Shown: in pieces, positions 40,101-49,222 of the stretch
Layout of the letters: the number at the start of each line of letters is the position of its first letter
How positions within the stretch are numbered: position 1 is the stretch's first letter
DNA from: an uncultured Bacteroidia bacterium
Lineage (GTDB): Bacteria; Bacteroidota; Bacteroidia; Bacteroidales; UBA932
DNA: 64,000 bases
Assembly: GCA_902785785.1 (NCBI GenBank)
Contig: CADAAA010000004.1
Coordinates: 1 to 64,000 of the forward strand
Direction of reading: 5' to 3'
Made by a program: the position numbers and the translations under genes
Notes under the pieces: generated by a model
What the model saw: the letters and a program-made list of their open reading frames with translations, nothing else
Database searches by the model: none
What the model was told of the DNA's origin: nothing

Positions 40101-40524
40101 CCTTGATACGGCATTTGAGCCTTCTGCCTCCGCTCTCCCTCCAGACGCGGGGAAGATAGCCGGTCTCTTCCTTGAAGGCTCTCCTGAAGTCACTCTTGTC
40201 CTGGAATCCGACTGTCCTTGCAACCTCTGACATAGTCATGTCCGGACGGGAAAGCAACAACCTTTTCGCATCACCTATCCTTAGGCGTTTCCTGATGGTC
40301 AGGAAACGTTCTCCAGTACAGATCCACAGGAGATCGGAGACATCCTCCCGCGGCACTCCGAGCCTCTCTGCAACGCAGTCCATGTCCGATGCCGGATCAA
40401 GATACTCCCGGAACAATATCCATTCCATCAACTCCCGCCTGATGATCTTTCGGGCTGGGGTGACGTACGGTGTCCTGGCTGAAGAAGACTTGAGGGCGGA
40501 GAGGTATCGCATTCGGATGTCCAT
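40048..40524 (-). CDS. AraC-type DNA-binding protein without a sensor domain
   Basis: A 158-residue protein whose C-terminal part (about 45-135) is an AraC/XylS double helix-turn-helix. The second HTH reads MTMSEVARTVGFQDKSDFRRAFKEETGYLPRVWR, with a good AraC signature. The N-terminal 45 residues are too short for a ligand-binding domain, so it may be a stand-alone regulator. The gene is divergent from lysA and overlaps the lipoprotein gene tail to tail by 53 bp. Confidence 0.82.
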   Translation of the reverse strand: MDIRMRYLSALKSSSARTPYVTPARKIIRRELMEWILFREYLDPASDMDCVAERLGVPREDVSDLLWICTGERFLTIRKRLRIGDAKRLLLSRPDMTMSEVARTVGFQDKSDFRRAFKEETGYLPRVWRESGGRRLKCRIKAIREAGRNRCSSLHRNA

Positions 40525-40567
40525 AGTCTGAGTTCAGTAAAGATGCTATAAATTTAGCAAAAATGTC

Positions 40568-40575
40568 TAAATTTG
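40568..40575 (+). promoter_or_regulatory. -7 box before lysA
   Basis: TAAATTTG fits TAnnTTTG, 30 bp before the lysA ATG. No TTTG is found at -33. Confidence 0.5.
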
Positions 40576-40605
40576 TAATCTTCGACATTCAATAAACATA
40601 AAACG

Positions 40606-41781
40606 ATGCTTGACATTCACAATTTCGACAAGTTCGCGGAAATGGAAACCCCATTCTATTTCTACGACATCGGCCTTTTCGAGCGGACGGCGGACAAGCT
40701 TGCTGCCTTGTCCGTGACCTATGACATAGGTGTCCACTATGCGATCAAGGCCAACTCAGAGGAGCGCCTGCTGCGCATGCTTTCCGAGCGCGGCTTCGGT
40801 GCTGACTGCGTCAGCGCCAACGAAGCCGTACAAGCTTCGAAATGCGGCTTCGCCCCCGCTTCCATCATGCTTGCTGGCGTAGGCAAGACCGACAAGGAGA
40901 TCCGTACTTCGCTCGAGGTCGGCATCGGCTGTTTCAATGTCGAGTCCATCCCCGAGATGGATGCCATCGACGGCATTGCAGGAGGCATGGGTGTCAAGGC
41001 GCCCGTTGCTCTCCGTATCAATCCCAATATCGACCCGCATACCCACAAATATATCACTACCGGCCTGGAGGAGAATAAGTTCGGTATCTCCCGCTTCGAG
41101 TTCGACGCCGCCCTCGAGAAGCTCCGCTCCTGCCGAAACCTCGAGTTCAAGGGACTTCTTTTCCATATCGGTTCGCAGATCACGGACGTGGAGAATGTAT
41201 TTGGCCTAGAGTCGCGTTGCGGCCGTGAACTAGTGAGCTGGTTTGAGGAGCACGGGCTCAAGGTTGAGAATGTCGACTTCGGCGGAGGTCTCGGTGTCGA
41301 CTACGAGGATCCGGACGGCTCTCCTGTCGCCGACTTCGAGACGTGGATGAAGGCCCTGCGCAGCTGTTTCCCCGTAGGGGAGGGCTACAAGCTCCATATC
41401 GAGCCGGGTCGCGCCATCGTGGCGCAGTGCGGCTCGCTGATCACCAGGGTGGTGTATGTCAAGAAGGGACGCACCAAGAATTTCGTCATAGTGGATGCGG
41501 GCATGAACGACCTTATCCGTCCCGCCTTGTACGGGGCGTACCACAAAGTTGAAAACCTGAGCGCATCCTATCTCCGTGGCGATGATACCAAGGACTGCGC
41601 CTACGATGTCGTGGGACCCATCTGCGAGTCGAGCGATGTCTGGGGAGAGGGAAGAATCTTGCGGCAGACCTGCCGCGGGGACCTGATGGCCATACGCACC
41701 GCAGGCGCATATGGCCGTACCATGGCAAGCCGGTACAACATGAGGGACCTTGCTCCCGCCGTGTATTCGGATGAAATATAA
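40606..41781 (+). CDS. lysA: Diaminopimelate decarboxylase
   Basis: A 391-residue fold III PLP decarboxylase. PLP lysine is Lys48 (HYAIKANS), the HIGSQ block and the glycine-rich phosphate loop FGGGLGVDY follow, and the late CESSDVW motif carries the active-site Cys. It makes lysine from meso-diaminopimelate, the last step of the pathway. The related carboxynorspermidine decarboxylase was considered, but the EPGRA and CES(S/G)D context fits LysA better. It is followed by ffh after 16 bp. Confidence 0.9.
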   Translation: MLDIHNFDKFAEMETPFYFYDIGLFERTADKLAALSVTYDIGVHYAIKANSEERLLRMLSERGFGADCVSANEAVQASKCGFAPASIMLAGVGKTDKEIRTSLEVGIGCFNVESIPEMDAIDGIAGGMGVKAPVALRINPNIDPHTHKYITTGLEENKFGISRFEFDAALEKLRSCRNLEFKGLLFHIGSQITDVENVFGLESRCGRELVSWFEEHGLKVENVDFGGGLGVDYEDPDGSPVADFETWMKALRSCFPVGEGYKLHIEPGRAIVAQCGSLITRVVYVKKGRTKNFVIVDAGMNDLIRPALYGAYHKVENLSASYLRGDDTKDCAYDVVGPICESSDVWGEGRILRQTCRGDLMAIRTAGAYGRTMASRYNMRDLAPAVYSDEI

Positions 41782-41797
41782 TAGTTTGGATTAATAT

Positions 41798-43126
41798 ATG
41801 TTTGAGAATCTATCTGAGAGACTGGAGCGCTCCTTCAAGATACTGAAGGGCGAAGGAAAGATCACCGACATCAATGTCGCCGAGACCCTTAAGGATATAC
41901 GCAGGGCTTTGCTCGACGCTGATGTCAGTTACAAGGTTGCCAAGGAATTCTGCGACCGGGTGAAGGCCAAGGCGATGGGACAGAATGTCCTCACAGCGGT
42001 CAAGCCGCAGCAGATGATGGTCAAGATCGTCCACGACGAGCTTGCTGATTTCATGGGCAGCGAGTACACCGACATCAATATCAAGGGCCAGCCCGGCATC
42101 GTGCTGGTGGCCGGTCTGAACGGTTCCGGTAAGACCACATTCTCCGCCAAGCTCGCAAACCATATCAAGAGCAAGAGGGGAATGAAGGTCCTGCTCGCGG
42201 CGTGCGACACTTTCCGTCCTGCGGCCATCGACCAGTTGAAGACGCTCGGCTCCCAGGTGAATGTCCCCGTCTATAGTGAGGACGGCGTCAAGGATCCCAT
42301 CGCCATTGCGCAGAATGCCATCCGTACGGCCAAGAGCGAGGGATTCAGCGTCGTCGTCATCGATACCGCCGGACGTCTGGCCGTAGACCAGGAGCTGATG
42401 GACGAGATTTCCGCCCTGCACCAGGCTGTACATCCGACCGAGACGCTGTTCGTCGTGGATGCCATGACCGGCCAGGATGCCGTGGAGACTGCCAAGGCCT
42501 TCAACGACCGTCTGGATTTCGACGGAGTCGTCCTGACCAAGATGGACGGCGACACCCGCGGCGGTGCAGCCCTCTCGATCAAGGCCGTGGTCGGCAAGCC
42601 CATCAAGTTCGTCTCGACTGGCGAGAAGATGGAGGCCCTGGACGTGTTCCATCCGGCCCGCGTCGCAGACCGTATCCTCGGCATGGGAGACGTCGTGTCC
42701 CTCGTCGAGAAGGCCCAGGAGCAGTATGATGAGAAGCAGGCACGCGAACTCAAGAAGAAACTCGCCAAGGACCAGTTCACGCTTGAGGATTTCTACGAGC
42801 AGATACAGCAGGTCAAGAAGATGGGTAACATCAAGGACCTGGCAGGCATGCTCCCGGGCATGGACAAGGCACTCAAGGACGTCGACATCGACAACAAGAC
42901 CGCCTACAAGGCCACCGAGGCCATCATCCAGTCCATGACAGTGCAGGAGCGCCGCCATCCGGAGATCATCAACGGCTCCCGCCGCAAGAGGATAGCCGAC
43001 GGATCGGGCACATCCCTCCCGGAGGTGAACCGCCTGCTGAAGCAGTTCGAAGGCACCCGCAAGATGATGAAGTCAGCCGTCAACGGCTCTCTGGCCCAGC
43101 AGCTTCGCGGCATGCGCCGCCGCTAG
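41798..43126 (+). CDS. ffh: Signal recognition particle protein
   Basis: A 442-residue SRP GTPase with an N-domain, the G-domain with P-loop GLNGSGKT at 106-113, DTAGRL and TKMDGD, and a methionine-rich M-domain from about 300 (MGNIKDLAGMLPGMDK, then SRRKRIADGSG, the SRP RNA contact). It targets nascent membrane and exported proteins. Length is normal. It ends 5 bp before a large palindromic element. Confidence 0.96.
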   Translation: MFENLSERLERSFKILKGEGKITDINVAETLKDIRRALLDADVSYKVAKEFCDRVKAKAMGQNVLTAVKPQQMMVKIVHDELADFMGSEYTDINIKGQPGIVLVAGLNGSGKTTFSAKLANHIKSKRGMKVLLAACDTFRPAAIDQLKTLGSQVNVPVYSEDGVKDPIAIAQNAIRTAKSEGFSVVVIDTAGRLAVDQELMDEISALHQAVHPTETLFVVDAMTGQDAVETAKAFNDRLDFDGVVLTKMDGDTRGGAALSIKAVVGKPIKFVSTGEKMEALDVFHPARVADRILGMGDVVSLVEKAQEQYDEKQARELKKKLAKDQFTLEDFYEQIQQVKKMGNIKDLAGMLPGMDKALKDVDIDNKTAYKATEAIIQSMTVQERRHPEIINGSRRKRIADGSGTSLPEVNRLLKQFEGTRKMMKSAVNGSLAQQLRGMRRR

Positions 43127-43131
43127 CGAGG

Positions 43132-43256
43132 CACGGAGGCAGATTGCCTCACAAACCTTTCGCTTCGCTTCATCCCACCGCTGCGCTTCGCTTGCGGTCC
43201 CCCCGTTCACGAGGCCACGGGCGGCCACGGGTTTGTCGAGGCAATCTGCCTCCGTG
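43132..43256. repeat. 125-bp symmetrical palindromic element between convergent genes (copy 1)
   Basis: A perfect 19-bp outer inverted repeat (43132-43150 with 43238-43256) continues, after one unpaired C, as 7 bp more (43151-43157 with 43230-43236). The core holds hairpins ACCGC/GCGGT (43177-43181 with 43194-43198) and CCCGT/ACGGG (43202-43206 with 43217-43221), and CGCTTCGCTT occurs twice. Each outer arm is itself a hairpin (GAGGC-AGATT-GCCTC). It fills the 130-bp gap between ffh and the 5'-nucleotidase gene. There is no T-run. Confidence 0.8.
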
Positions 43257-44993
43257 TCAGTCTCCGAAGAGGAGGCGCATGTCGCGGGCGATGCCCGGTC
43301 CTGCGATGGACTCGGGGATGAACTCCCAATGGCCTATGACCTTGGGGTCGCCTATCACTGCAGGATCGATCGATCCGTGCTCTTTCAGGTATTCGTAGAT
43401 CATATCCCGGATCTCGGGATACTTCTTCACGACCCTCTCTTCGATGCGGTCGGTATCAACCCCGATCTTGTCCAATGTCCCGCCTCCTCCGGAAGCGCGG
43501 TAGGAGGTCATGGCTACGTTGTACGTAGCGGTCGGATCAAAGGGAGTGCCGTCCGCCATCGAACTGATGGTGATACGCTCTCCTGCGGGCTTGGTGACGT
43601 CCACGGTGTAGTTGATCCCGGCCATGGAATCGAAGTTGTAGCTGGCGCCGACGAACGACCAGCGCTCCAGTCCTGTGCGGGCGTCAGGAAGGTTGTGGAT
43701 GTTCAGGACGCGGTCCCCGGGCTTTGCGGCCGTGCGTATCCACAGGTCGTAGGATGCTTCGAGATAGTCCTTCACTTCCTTACCGGAAAGCTTGACCACT
43801 GAAAGCTGGTTCTCGTACTGGTACAGGGTGAACAGGTCGTTGTATACCAGTTTGCCGGCTTTGATGACTCCGCGCTGGTTGAGTGGAGCAGCAATGGATA
43901 TCTGTGCCGGTTCGCAACCAAGGCTGACGGTGTGGATAAGGTTGAGATAATCGCTCATGCCGGCGAAGGCATCGCTTAGCCTCAGGTCGGTCTTGAGCTC
44001 GCCTACTTCCTTGAGGGTGAAAGCCTTGACAGCCTCATAGTCCTTCTGGAAAGCCTTTCGCATTTCCGGATCGGCCATCTCCTTGCGGATGGGGATAAGC
44101 CCGGACTTGACGGATTTGGCAACTACCTTGTGCTTCTTTATGGTAAGGTCCACGATGCCGTGTCCGAGATTGCGCGAATGGCTTCCGGAGTTGAGAAGGG
44201 CGATGGTGCCGTTGTCGGTCACGAAGGGCCTGTGGTCATGGGCGCAGACGAGTACGTCGACGCCTTTCAGGCTCTTGTACAAGTCGAGACCCTGGCTTTC
44301 CAGGACCGATCCGTCACCGTCTCCTGTGCCGGAATGGACCGCCACTATGACTATCTGCGGCTTTTCCTTCGCGATGACCATGTCGACATCCTGCTGTACC
44401 AGCGGTATCAGCGACTCGAAATGCATGCCGCTCCAGATGCTCTCGTCCAGCCAGGCCTTGATGTTCGCATTGTTGAACCCGAGCACAGCGATTTTGACCT
44501 TGTTCTTCTTCAGGATGGTATAGACCGGGAAATACGGCTTGCCGTCTTCCTTGATGGCGTTGCCTCCGAGGAAGGGGATACCGAAGCCTTCGATCTCGCG
44601 AGAGATGCGGTCATATACGGGATGGCCGGTCTCCACGTCGTGGTTGCCCCAGACTATGGCGTCATAGTCCATGTAGTCCACCATGCGCGAGAATACATGC
44701 GGGACTCCGGTTTCGACATAATTGTAGTAATAAGCGGCGTTGTTGCCCTGAAGGAAGTCGCCCGCGTCGATGAGGATGACATTATCCTTGCCTGCGGCAG
44801 TGCGGACGCTGTCCACGAAATAGTTGGCGGCAAGCATGGAATTCTGCGTGCGGCCGTCGACATACGTGGAATCGAAATAAGTTCCGTGGATGTCGTTGGT
44901 GGTCAGGATATGGAAACTGTATTCACCGTCCTTGGGACCGCAGCATGCCGCTGCGAGCAGGGCGGAAAGGATGAATCTAAAGGCTTTGTACAT
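43257..44993 (-). CDS. 5'-nucleotidase/UshA-like metallophosphoesterase, lipoprotein
   Basis: A 578-residue exported protein (lipobox AAACC) with an N-terminal calcineurin-like domain (TTNDIHG with metal ligands Asp34 and His36, then DAGDFLQGN, WGNHDVE, and AVHSGTGD) and a C-terminal 5'-nucleotidase substrate domain (about 340-560, with RASGGGGTLD). It removes phosphate from external nucleotides. I start at 44993; the longer frame runs through the upstream gene end and lacks a signal. It stands 40 bp after the outer membrane protein gene on the same strand. Confidence 0.9.
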   Translation of the reverse strand: MYKAFRFILSALLAAACCGPKDGEYSFHILTTNDIHGTYFDSTYVDGRTQNSMLAANYFVDSVRTAAGKDNVILIDAGDFLQGNNAAYYYNYVETGVPHVFSRMVDYMDYDAIVWGNHDVETGHPVYDRISREIEGFGIPFLGGNAIKEDGKPYFPVYTILKKNKVKIAVLGFNNANIKAWLDESIWSGMHFESLIPLVQQDVDMVIAKEKPQIVIVAVHSGTGDGDGSVLESQGLDLYKSLKGVDVLVCAHDHRPFVTDNGTIALLNSGSHSRNLGHGIVDLTIKKHKVVAKSVKSGLIPIRKEMADPEMRKAFQKDYEAVKAFTLKEVGELKTDLRLSDAFAGMSDYLNLIHTVSLGCEPAQISIAAPLNQRGVIKAGKLVYNDLFTLYQYENQLSVVKLSGKEVKDYLEASYDLWIRTAAKPGDRVLNIHNLPDARTGLERWSFVGASYNFDSMAGINYTVDVTKPAGERITISSMADGTPFDPTATYNVAMTSYRASGGGGTLDKIGVDTDRIEERVVKKYPEIRDMIYEYLKEHGSIDPAVIGDPKVIGHWEFIPESIAGPGIARDMRLLFGD

Positions 44994-45033
44994 ATCTGGG
45001 AGGTCTGAGTATCGTCGGGAAAGACTTACAGGC

Positions 45034-46380
45034 TTATAGCGGGACGACCTGGGCAGGGCGCTCCTGCCGGGCCTGCCGGCGTCCGGAGGACGCGTTTTCA
45101 CGGGCGTGGCGGAACGAATCGAGATTGAATATCAGCGTAGCCTTGGCCTGCGTTCCGATGAAAGGCCCGATACGGTCCTCATCCTCTCCAGAGGGGGTAA
45201 TGAAATGGCAGACGGCTGAGATCCTCGCATTTACGAATCCGCTGGCCAGGGGCTGCCAATAAAGCTCGATGCGGTCATACCATGAAGCATAGCCTCTGCG
45301 GGTAAAGTAGAAGGTCTCTCCTGAATAAAGGGTCCTTGCATACGTCGAAGCGTAAGATATGGAATCATAGTCGCTGCTGCGGTAAACCATCTGGTTGTCA
45401 CCGTAATAGAATGTGTTCTCGAGACCGAAACCCCAGTTGCGGACATCGAATACGGCTTCAACCCCCATGGGGAAATGGGCTTTGTCACTGATCACCTCGC
45501 CGGTCGCTTCATCCGTTACGGCTATGCTGTAGTCGAGCTGGTAGGATGCGATCGGACCTGCCTTGAACGACAGTGCCTGCATGCCGGTCTTCTGACCGAA
45601 ATCCGCTTTCAAATAAGGGTTGAACAACGCCACATCAGTGTCACTGCCATATATGAGGTTGCCGCTCGTGTGCGCATAAGAGCCGGACCAGCCGAGGAAC
45701 GCCCAGTCCAGGACCTTGAAGGCACCGGCGGTAGATACCATTTCGCATCCTACCCTGTCGACACCGCGCTTGCCCACGATGTCAGCGGTGAGCTCAGCCT
45801 TGAAGCGGGGAGCCTCGTACTTGACTGTAATCCCCTCGAAGTTAGGATCATAATACCGGAGGTCATCTGCGAAGATGGCACGTGTGTAATCTCCTCCTAG
45901 CACGGTCCTGGGAAATATGCCGGCATAAAGGTCCAACTGACCGTTGCCAGCCCGAGTCCGGTAATTGTAGTAGAAGAAGAAATCCTTGATCAGTTCGCTG
46001 TTCCTGAGGGAAGGATCATGTTCGGTTTCGGAAAAAGAGGCGATGTCCGTAGGATTCACGCCGAGGTTCTTCGTGAGATCGACTCCCAACGCAAGCCTGT
46101 GGGTGATGTTACGGTTCTGGTCGAACCGAAGTATGGCCGACGGGGAGAAACGGGCGACGTTGTAGGTATTCGTCAGCATGAAGATCTCATCGCACGCATC
46201 GAAATTCCTTATATCGGTGAAATAATGGAAATCGATGTTGTACTCGACCTTAACGGGATTGTCCTGGGTGCTTGTCTGCCTGCGGAGCAGGTCGGGAAGG
46301 TCCAGCAGGGACTGGGCCGCAATACCTGACGACGCAGCGGCGAAAAGCGCGGCGGAGAGAATCAAAGACTTGACTTTCAT
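45034..46380 (-). CDS. Outer membrane beta-barrel protein, function unknown
   Basis: A 448-residue exported protein (signal MKVKSLILSAALFAAASSGIAA) whose mature part is rich in alternating aromatic strands (YNIDFHYF, KDFFFYYNYRT, WGFGLENTFYYGD) and Gly/Ser turns, the pattern of an outer membrane barrel of about 16 strands. I do not recognise the family. The C-terminus ends in a basic tail (about 30 residues) after the last strand FNLDSF, unusual for a barrel that should end in an aromatic residue, so the stop region deserves a check. It is probably co-transcribed with the 5'-nucleotidase gene. Confidence 0.75.
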   Translation of the reverse strand: MKVKSLILSAALFAAASSGIAAQSLLDLPDLLRRQTSTQDNPVKVEYNIDFHYFTDIRNFDACDEIFMLTNTYNVARFSPSAILRFDQNRNITHRLALGVDLTKNLGVNPTDIASFSETEHDPSLRNSELIKDFFFYYNYRTRAGNGQLDLYAGIFPRTVLGGDYTRAIFADDLRYYDPNFEGITVKYEAPRFKAELTADIVGKRGVDRVGCEMVSTAGAFKVLDWAFLGWSGSYAHTSGNLIYGSDTDVALFNPYLKADFGQKTGMQALSFKAGPIASYQLDYSIAVTDEATGEVISDKAHFPMGVEAVFDVRNWGFGLENTFYYGDNQMVYRSSDYDSISYASTYARTLYSGETFYFTRRGYASWYDRIELYWQPLASGFVNARISAVCHFITPSGEDEDRIGPFIGTQAKATLIFNLDSFRHARENASSGRRQARQERPAQVVPL

Positions 46381-46490
46381 GGTACCTATGTCTAAATGTG
46401 CACGTATATAAGATGCATTTCCGGTCTTGTTCGTTGCACGGAATCCGTTCTCTTTCGTGCCGGGTGGGGAGGATTCTGCATCTTTTTCCG

Positions 46491-46498
46491 TATTTTTG
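46491..46498 (+). promoter_or_regulatory. -7 box abutting the GSCFA gene start
   Basis: TATTTTTG fits TAnnTTTG and ends only 5 bp before the ATG at 46504. The transcript would start at or just after that ATG, so the gene is leaderless or starts at 46513. Confidence 0.55.
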
Positions 46499-46503
46499 TA
46501 AAA

Positions 46504-47373
46504 ATGGCGTTTATGTTGAAGCTTCAAACCAGGGTGGAGTGCGGCAGCGTTCCGTTCCGCATGTCGTATTCGGACGGCATCGTGCTGCTGGGCAGCTGTT
46601 TCGCAGATGAGATCGGCGCGCGCATGTCGGACGCCGGTTTCGATGTCTGCGCAAACCCTTTCGGGACACTCTACAATCCGGTCTCCATCTCCGATGCGGT
46701 CAACAGGCTGGAGAGCGGAGAGCCTTTCGTCCAGGACGACTGCGTGGAGATGGGCGCGGGTGCGGGACTCGTCTGCTCCTTCCGTCATCACACTTCCTTC
46801 GCTCGCCGGACTCCGGAGGAATTCCTCGCGCATGCGAACGCCTCCCTTTCGGAGGCCCATGAGCGCTGGAGCAAGGCCGGGCTTGTCATCCTGACCCTCG
46901 GCACCGCGTGGTGCTTCCGGCACAGGGAGAGCGGCAAGGTGGTCGCCAACTGCCTGAAACGGCCGGACCGCGAGTTCTCGCGCGAGCGTCTTTCCTTCCA
47001 GGACACCGTATCCATCCTGTCCGGCATCGTGTCCAGGTTCTCGGACAAGCGTTTCATCTTCACTGTCAGTCCTATCCGCCATATGGCCGACGGTGCCCAC
47101 GGCAACCAGCTCAGCAAAGGCACCCTCCTGCTCGCCGCTGACAGCGTGACTGATGGGGAGCGCGTGGTGTATTTCCCTGCCTACGAGATCCTTATGGACG
47201 AGCTCAGAGACTATCGGTTCTATGCCGAGGACATGGTGCATCCGAGCGCACAGGCGGTGGACTACATCTGGGAGCGTTTCTGCGACTTCGTCCTCGCGGA
47301 TGGAGAGAGGCGGACACTCCTGGACAATATCAAGGCCTGCCGCCGGTCCAGGCACAGGCCTATGGAAAGGTAG
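46504..47373 (+). CDS. GSCFA domain protein (SGNH-like hydrolase)
   Basis: A 289-residue protein with the family-naming motif GSCFA in IVLLGSCFADEIG, LGTAWCFRH in the middle, and D-x-x-H near the end (EDMVHPSAQAVDYIW), the layout of an SGNH/GDSL-like esterase. Bacteroidota usually carry one copy; the substrate is unknown. No signal peptide is seen. The longer frame from 46396 lies over the promoter and is not used. A second start at 46513 is equally possible. Confidence 0.85.
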   Translation: MAFMLKLQTRVECGSVPFRMSYSDGIVLLGSCFADEIGARMSDAGFDVCANPFGTLYNPVSISDAVNRLESGEPFVQDDCVEMGAGAGLVCSFRHHTSFARRTPEEFLAHANASLSEAHERWSKAGLVILTLGTAWCFRHRESGKVVANCLKRPDREFSRERLSFQDTVSILSGIVSRFSDKRFIFTVSPIRHMADGAHGNQLSKGTLLLAADSVTDGERVVYFPAYEILMDELRDYRFYAEDMVHPSAQAVDYIWERFCDFVLADGERRTLLDNIKACRRSRHRPMER

Positions 47374-47386
47374 GGGAGCGGTCCCC

Positions 47387-48946
47387 TTATTTGGCATAAG
47401 CCACGGAGCGGGTCTCCCGGATGACGGTGATCTTCACCTGGCCGGGATAAGTCATCTCCTCCTGGATCTTCTGGGCTATGTCGGTCGAGAGCCTGGCGGC
47501 CTGCTCGTCAGTCACTTCCTCTGCACCTACTATCACGCGGAGCTCGCGTCCCGCCTGGATGGCGTACGACTTGGTGACGCCGGGATATGACGCTGCCAGG
47601 TCTTCCATGCCCTTGAGACGCTTGATATATGACTCGATGACCTCGCGGCGGGCTCCAGGACGTGCGCCGGAGATGGCGTCGCCGACGAGCACCAGCGGAG
47701 CGATGATCGAAGTCATCTCCGTCTCCTCGTGGTGGGCTCCGATGGCGTTGCAGATCTCTGGCTTCTCCTTGTACTGCTCGGCGATCTTCATGCCAAGTAG
47801 GGCGTGGGGAAGCTCCGGATCCTGCTCGGAGACCTTACCGATATCGTGGAGGAGACCGGCACGTTTGGCCAGCTTGGGATTGAGCCCGAGCTCCGAAGCC
47901 ATGATCGCGCAGATGTTGGCGACTTCGCGCGAATGCTGGAGAAGGTTCTGGCCATACGAGGAGCGGTATTTCATGCGTCCGATGAGACGGACGAGCTCCA
48001 TGCTCATGCCGTGGATGCCGAGGTCGATGCAAGTCCTCTTGCCGGTCTCGAGGATCTCGTCCTCGAGCTGTTTCTGGACCTTTGCGACCACTTCCTCGAT
48101 GCGTGCGGGATGGATGCGGCCGTCGATGACGAGCTGGTGAAGGGCGAGTCGTGCGACCTCCCTGCGAACGGGATCGAACGCGGAAAGGAGGATGGCGTCC
48201 GGGGTGTCGTCCACGACGATTTCAACCCCGGTGGCAGCCTCCAGGGCGCGGATGTTGCGTCCCTCACGGCCGATGATGCGGCCCTTGATCTCATCGTTCT
48301 CGATGGGGAAGGTCGTCACTGCGTTCTCGATGGCCGTCTCTGTAGCGGTGCGCTGTATGGTATTGATAACGATGCGCTTGGCTTCCTTGGCGGCATTGAG
48401 CCTCGCCTCGTCCATGGTGTCGTTGATGTAGGCCTGGGCCTCCGTGCGCGCCTCAGCCTTCATGTTCTCCATGAGGACGTTCTTGGCCTCGGCGGCGCTC
48501 ATGCCGGCGATGGCTTCAAGCTGGCGGTTGACCTGCGAGATGAGGCGGTCGTACTCCTCGCCTTTCTTGTCGACATTCTCGGTGCGGGCCTGGAGGCTCT
48601 GCTTGAGTGAATCGTTTTCCTTGATCTTGCGTGCAAGGTCCTCGTTCTTCTGGTTGAGGGTATTCTCCTTCTGCTTCAGGCGGTTCTCGGCGTCGCGGAG
48701 CTGGTTGTTCTTCTCGCTCACGTACTGGTCGTGCTCGCTCTTGAGCTGGAGGAAGCGTTCCTTGGCCTGCAGGATCTTGTCCTTCTTGATGTTCTCGGCG
48801 TCGTTCTTTATCTTTTCCGCTTCGAGGCGAGCCTGCTCGAGGATCTCCTCGCGCTTGCCCTTCAGGCCCTGCCTGCGGATGAATATGGAGATGGCCAGGG
48901 CGAGCGCAGCGCCCAGTATGGCGGCCAAAATGTAGTAAACCAACAT
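47387..48946 (-). CDS. rny: Ribonuclease Y
   Basis: A 519-residue RNase Y with an N-terminal membrane anchor ([20 protein letters not shown]), a long coiled coil (about 30-200), a KH domain ([21 protein letters not shown]) and an HD domain ([10 protein letters not shown], with the metal ligands His-Asp). It starts mRNA decay at the membrane. It converges with the GSCFA gene, leaving 13 bp. Upstream lies 6S RNA and zapA, so it may be read from the same transcript. Confidence 0.96.
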   Translation of the reverse strand: MLVYYILAAILGAALALAISIFIRRQGLKGKREEILEQARLEAEKIKNDAENIKKDKILQAKERFLQLKSEHDQYVSEKNNQLRDAENRLKQKENTLNQKNEDLARKIKENDSLKQSLQARTENVDKKGEEYDRLISQVNRQLEAIAGMSAAEAKNVLMENMKAEARTEAQAYINDTMDEARLNAAKEAKRIVINTIQRTATETAIENAVTTFPIENDEIKGRIIGREGRNIRALEAATGVEIVVDDTPDAILLSAFDPVRREVARLALHQLVIDGRIHPARIEEVVAKVQKQLEDEILETGKRTCIDLGIHGMSMELVRLIGRMKYRSSYGQNLLQHSREVANICAIMASELGLNPKLAKRAGLLHDIGKVSEQDPELPHALLGMKIAEQYKEKPEICNAIGAHHEETEMTSIIAPLVLVGDAISGARPGARREVIESYIKRLKGMEDLAASYPGVTKSYAIQAGRELRVIVGAEEVTDEQAARLSTDIAQKIQEEMTYPGQVKITVIRETRSVAYAK

Positions 48947-48998
48947 ATATGTGAAGATTATATGGTTAATAAAAATGCTTTAGGTCTTAATACAATAC

Positions 48999-49032
48999 AA
49001 GCCGGCACATGCCTGGAAGCATGCACCGGCTT
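48999..49032 (-). repeat. Hairpin in the rny leader
   Basis: AAGCCGG and CCGGCTT enclose CATGC/GCATG with a 2x2 mismatch and a 6-nt loop, between the 6S RNA gene and rny. No U-run follows on the - strand, so a leader structure or processing site is more likely than a terminator. Confidence 0.5.
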
Positions 49033-49047
49033 GGTATATTGAAAAAA

Positions 49048-49222
49048 AGCCGTTAGTCGGGTGTCAGAAAATCTTAATGATAAGATTTGAGCTCCGAATC
49101 AGTTCCGGCGTCCACCGTCCCGCTTCCGCGGAATCCCGTGAGGTCACCTTGGCCTGCCATCCCTCATTCGAGTTACCCGGTTCCGAGGAACTTGTTGTTT
49201 TCAGCACGATGGACTAACGGCT
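49048..49222 (-). ncRNA. ssrS: Probable 6S RNA
   Basis: On the - strand, an 11-bp closing stem (AGCCGTTAGTC at the 5' end, GACTAACGGCT at the 3' end) encloses about 150 nt and ends in seven U. The interior can form a long irregular rod with a small side hairpin near the 3' side (AAATCTTA/TAAGATTT), as in 6S RNA, which binds RNA polymerase. Placement next to zapA is the classic 6S context in other phyla. The 5' stem covers the zapA stop codon. Assignment is from shape and context; no covariance search was run. Confidence 0.65.

Noticed and set aside
40606-41781. Carboxynorspermidine decarboxylase in place of LysA
   Set aside because: The full HIGSQ, EPGRA and CESSD motif set and the adjacent ffh fit LysA better, and no spermidine genes are nearby.
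46381-47397. N-terminal extension of the - strand barrel gene
   Set aside because: It is antisense to the GSCFA gene; a normal signal peptide starts at 46380.
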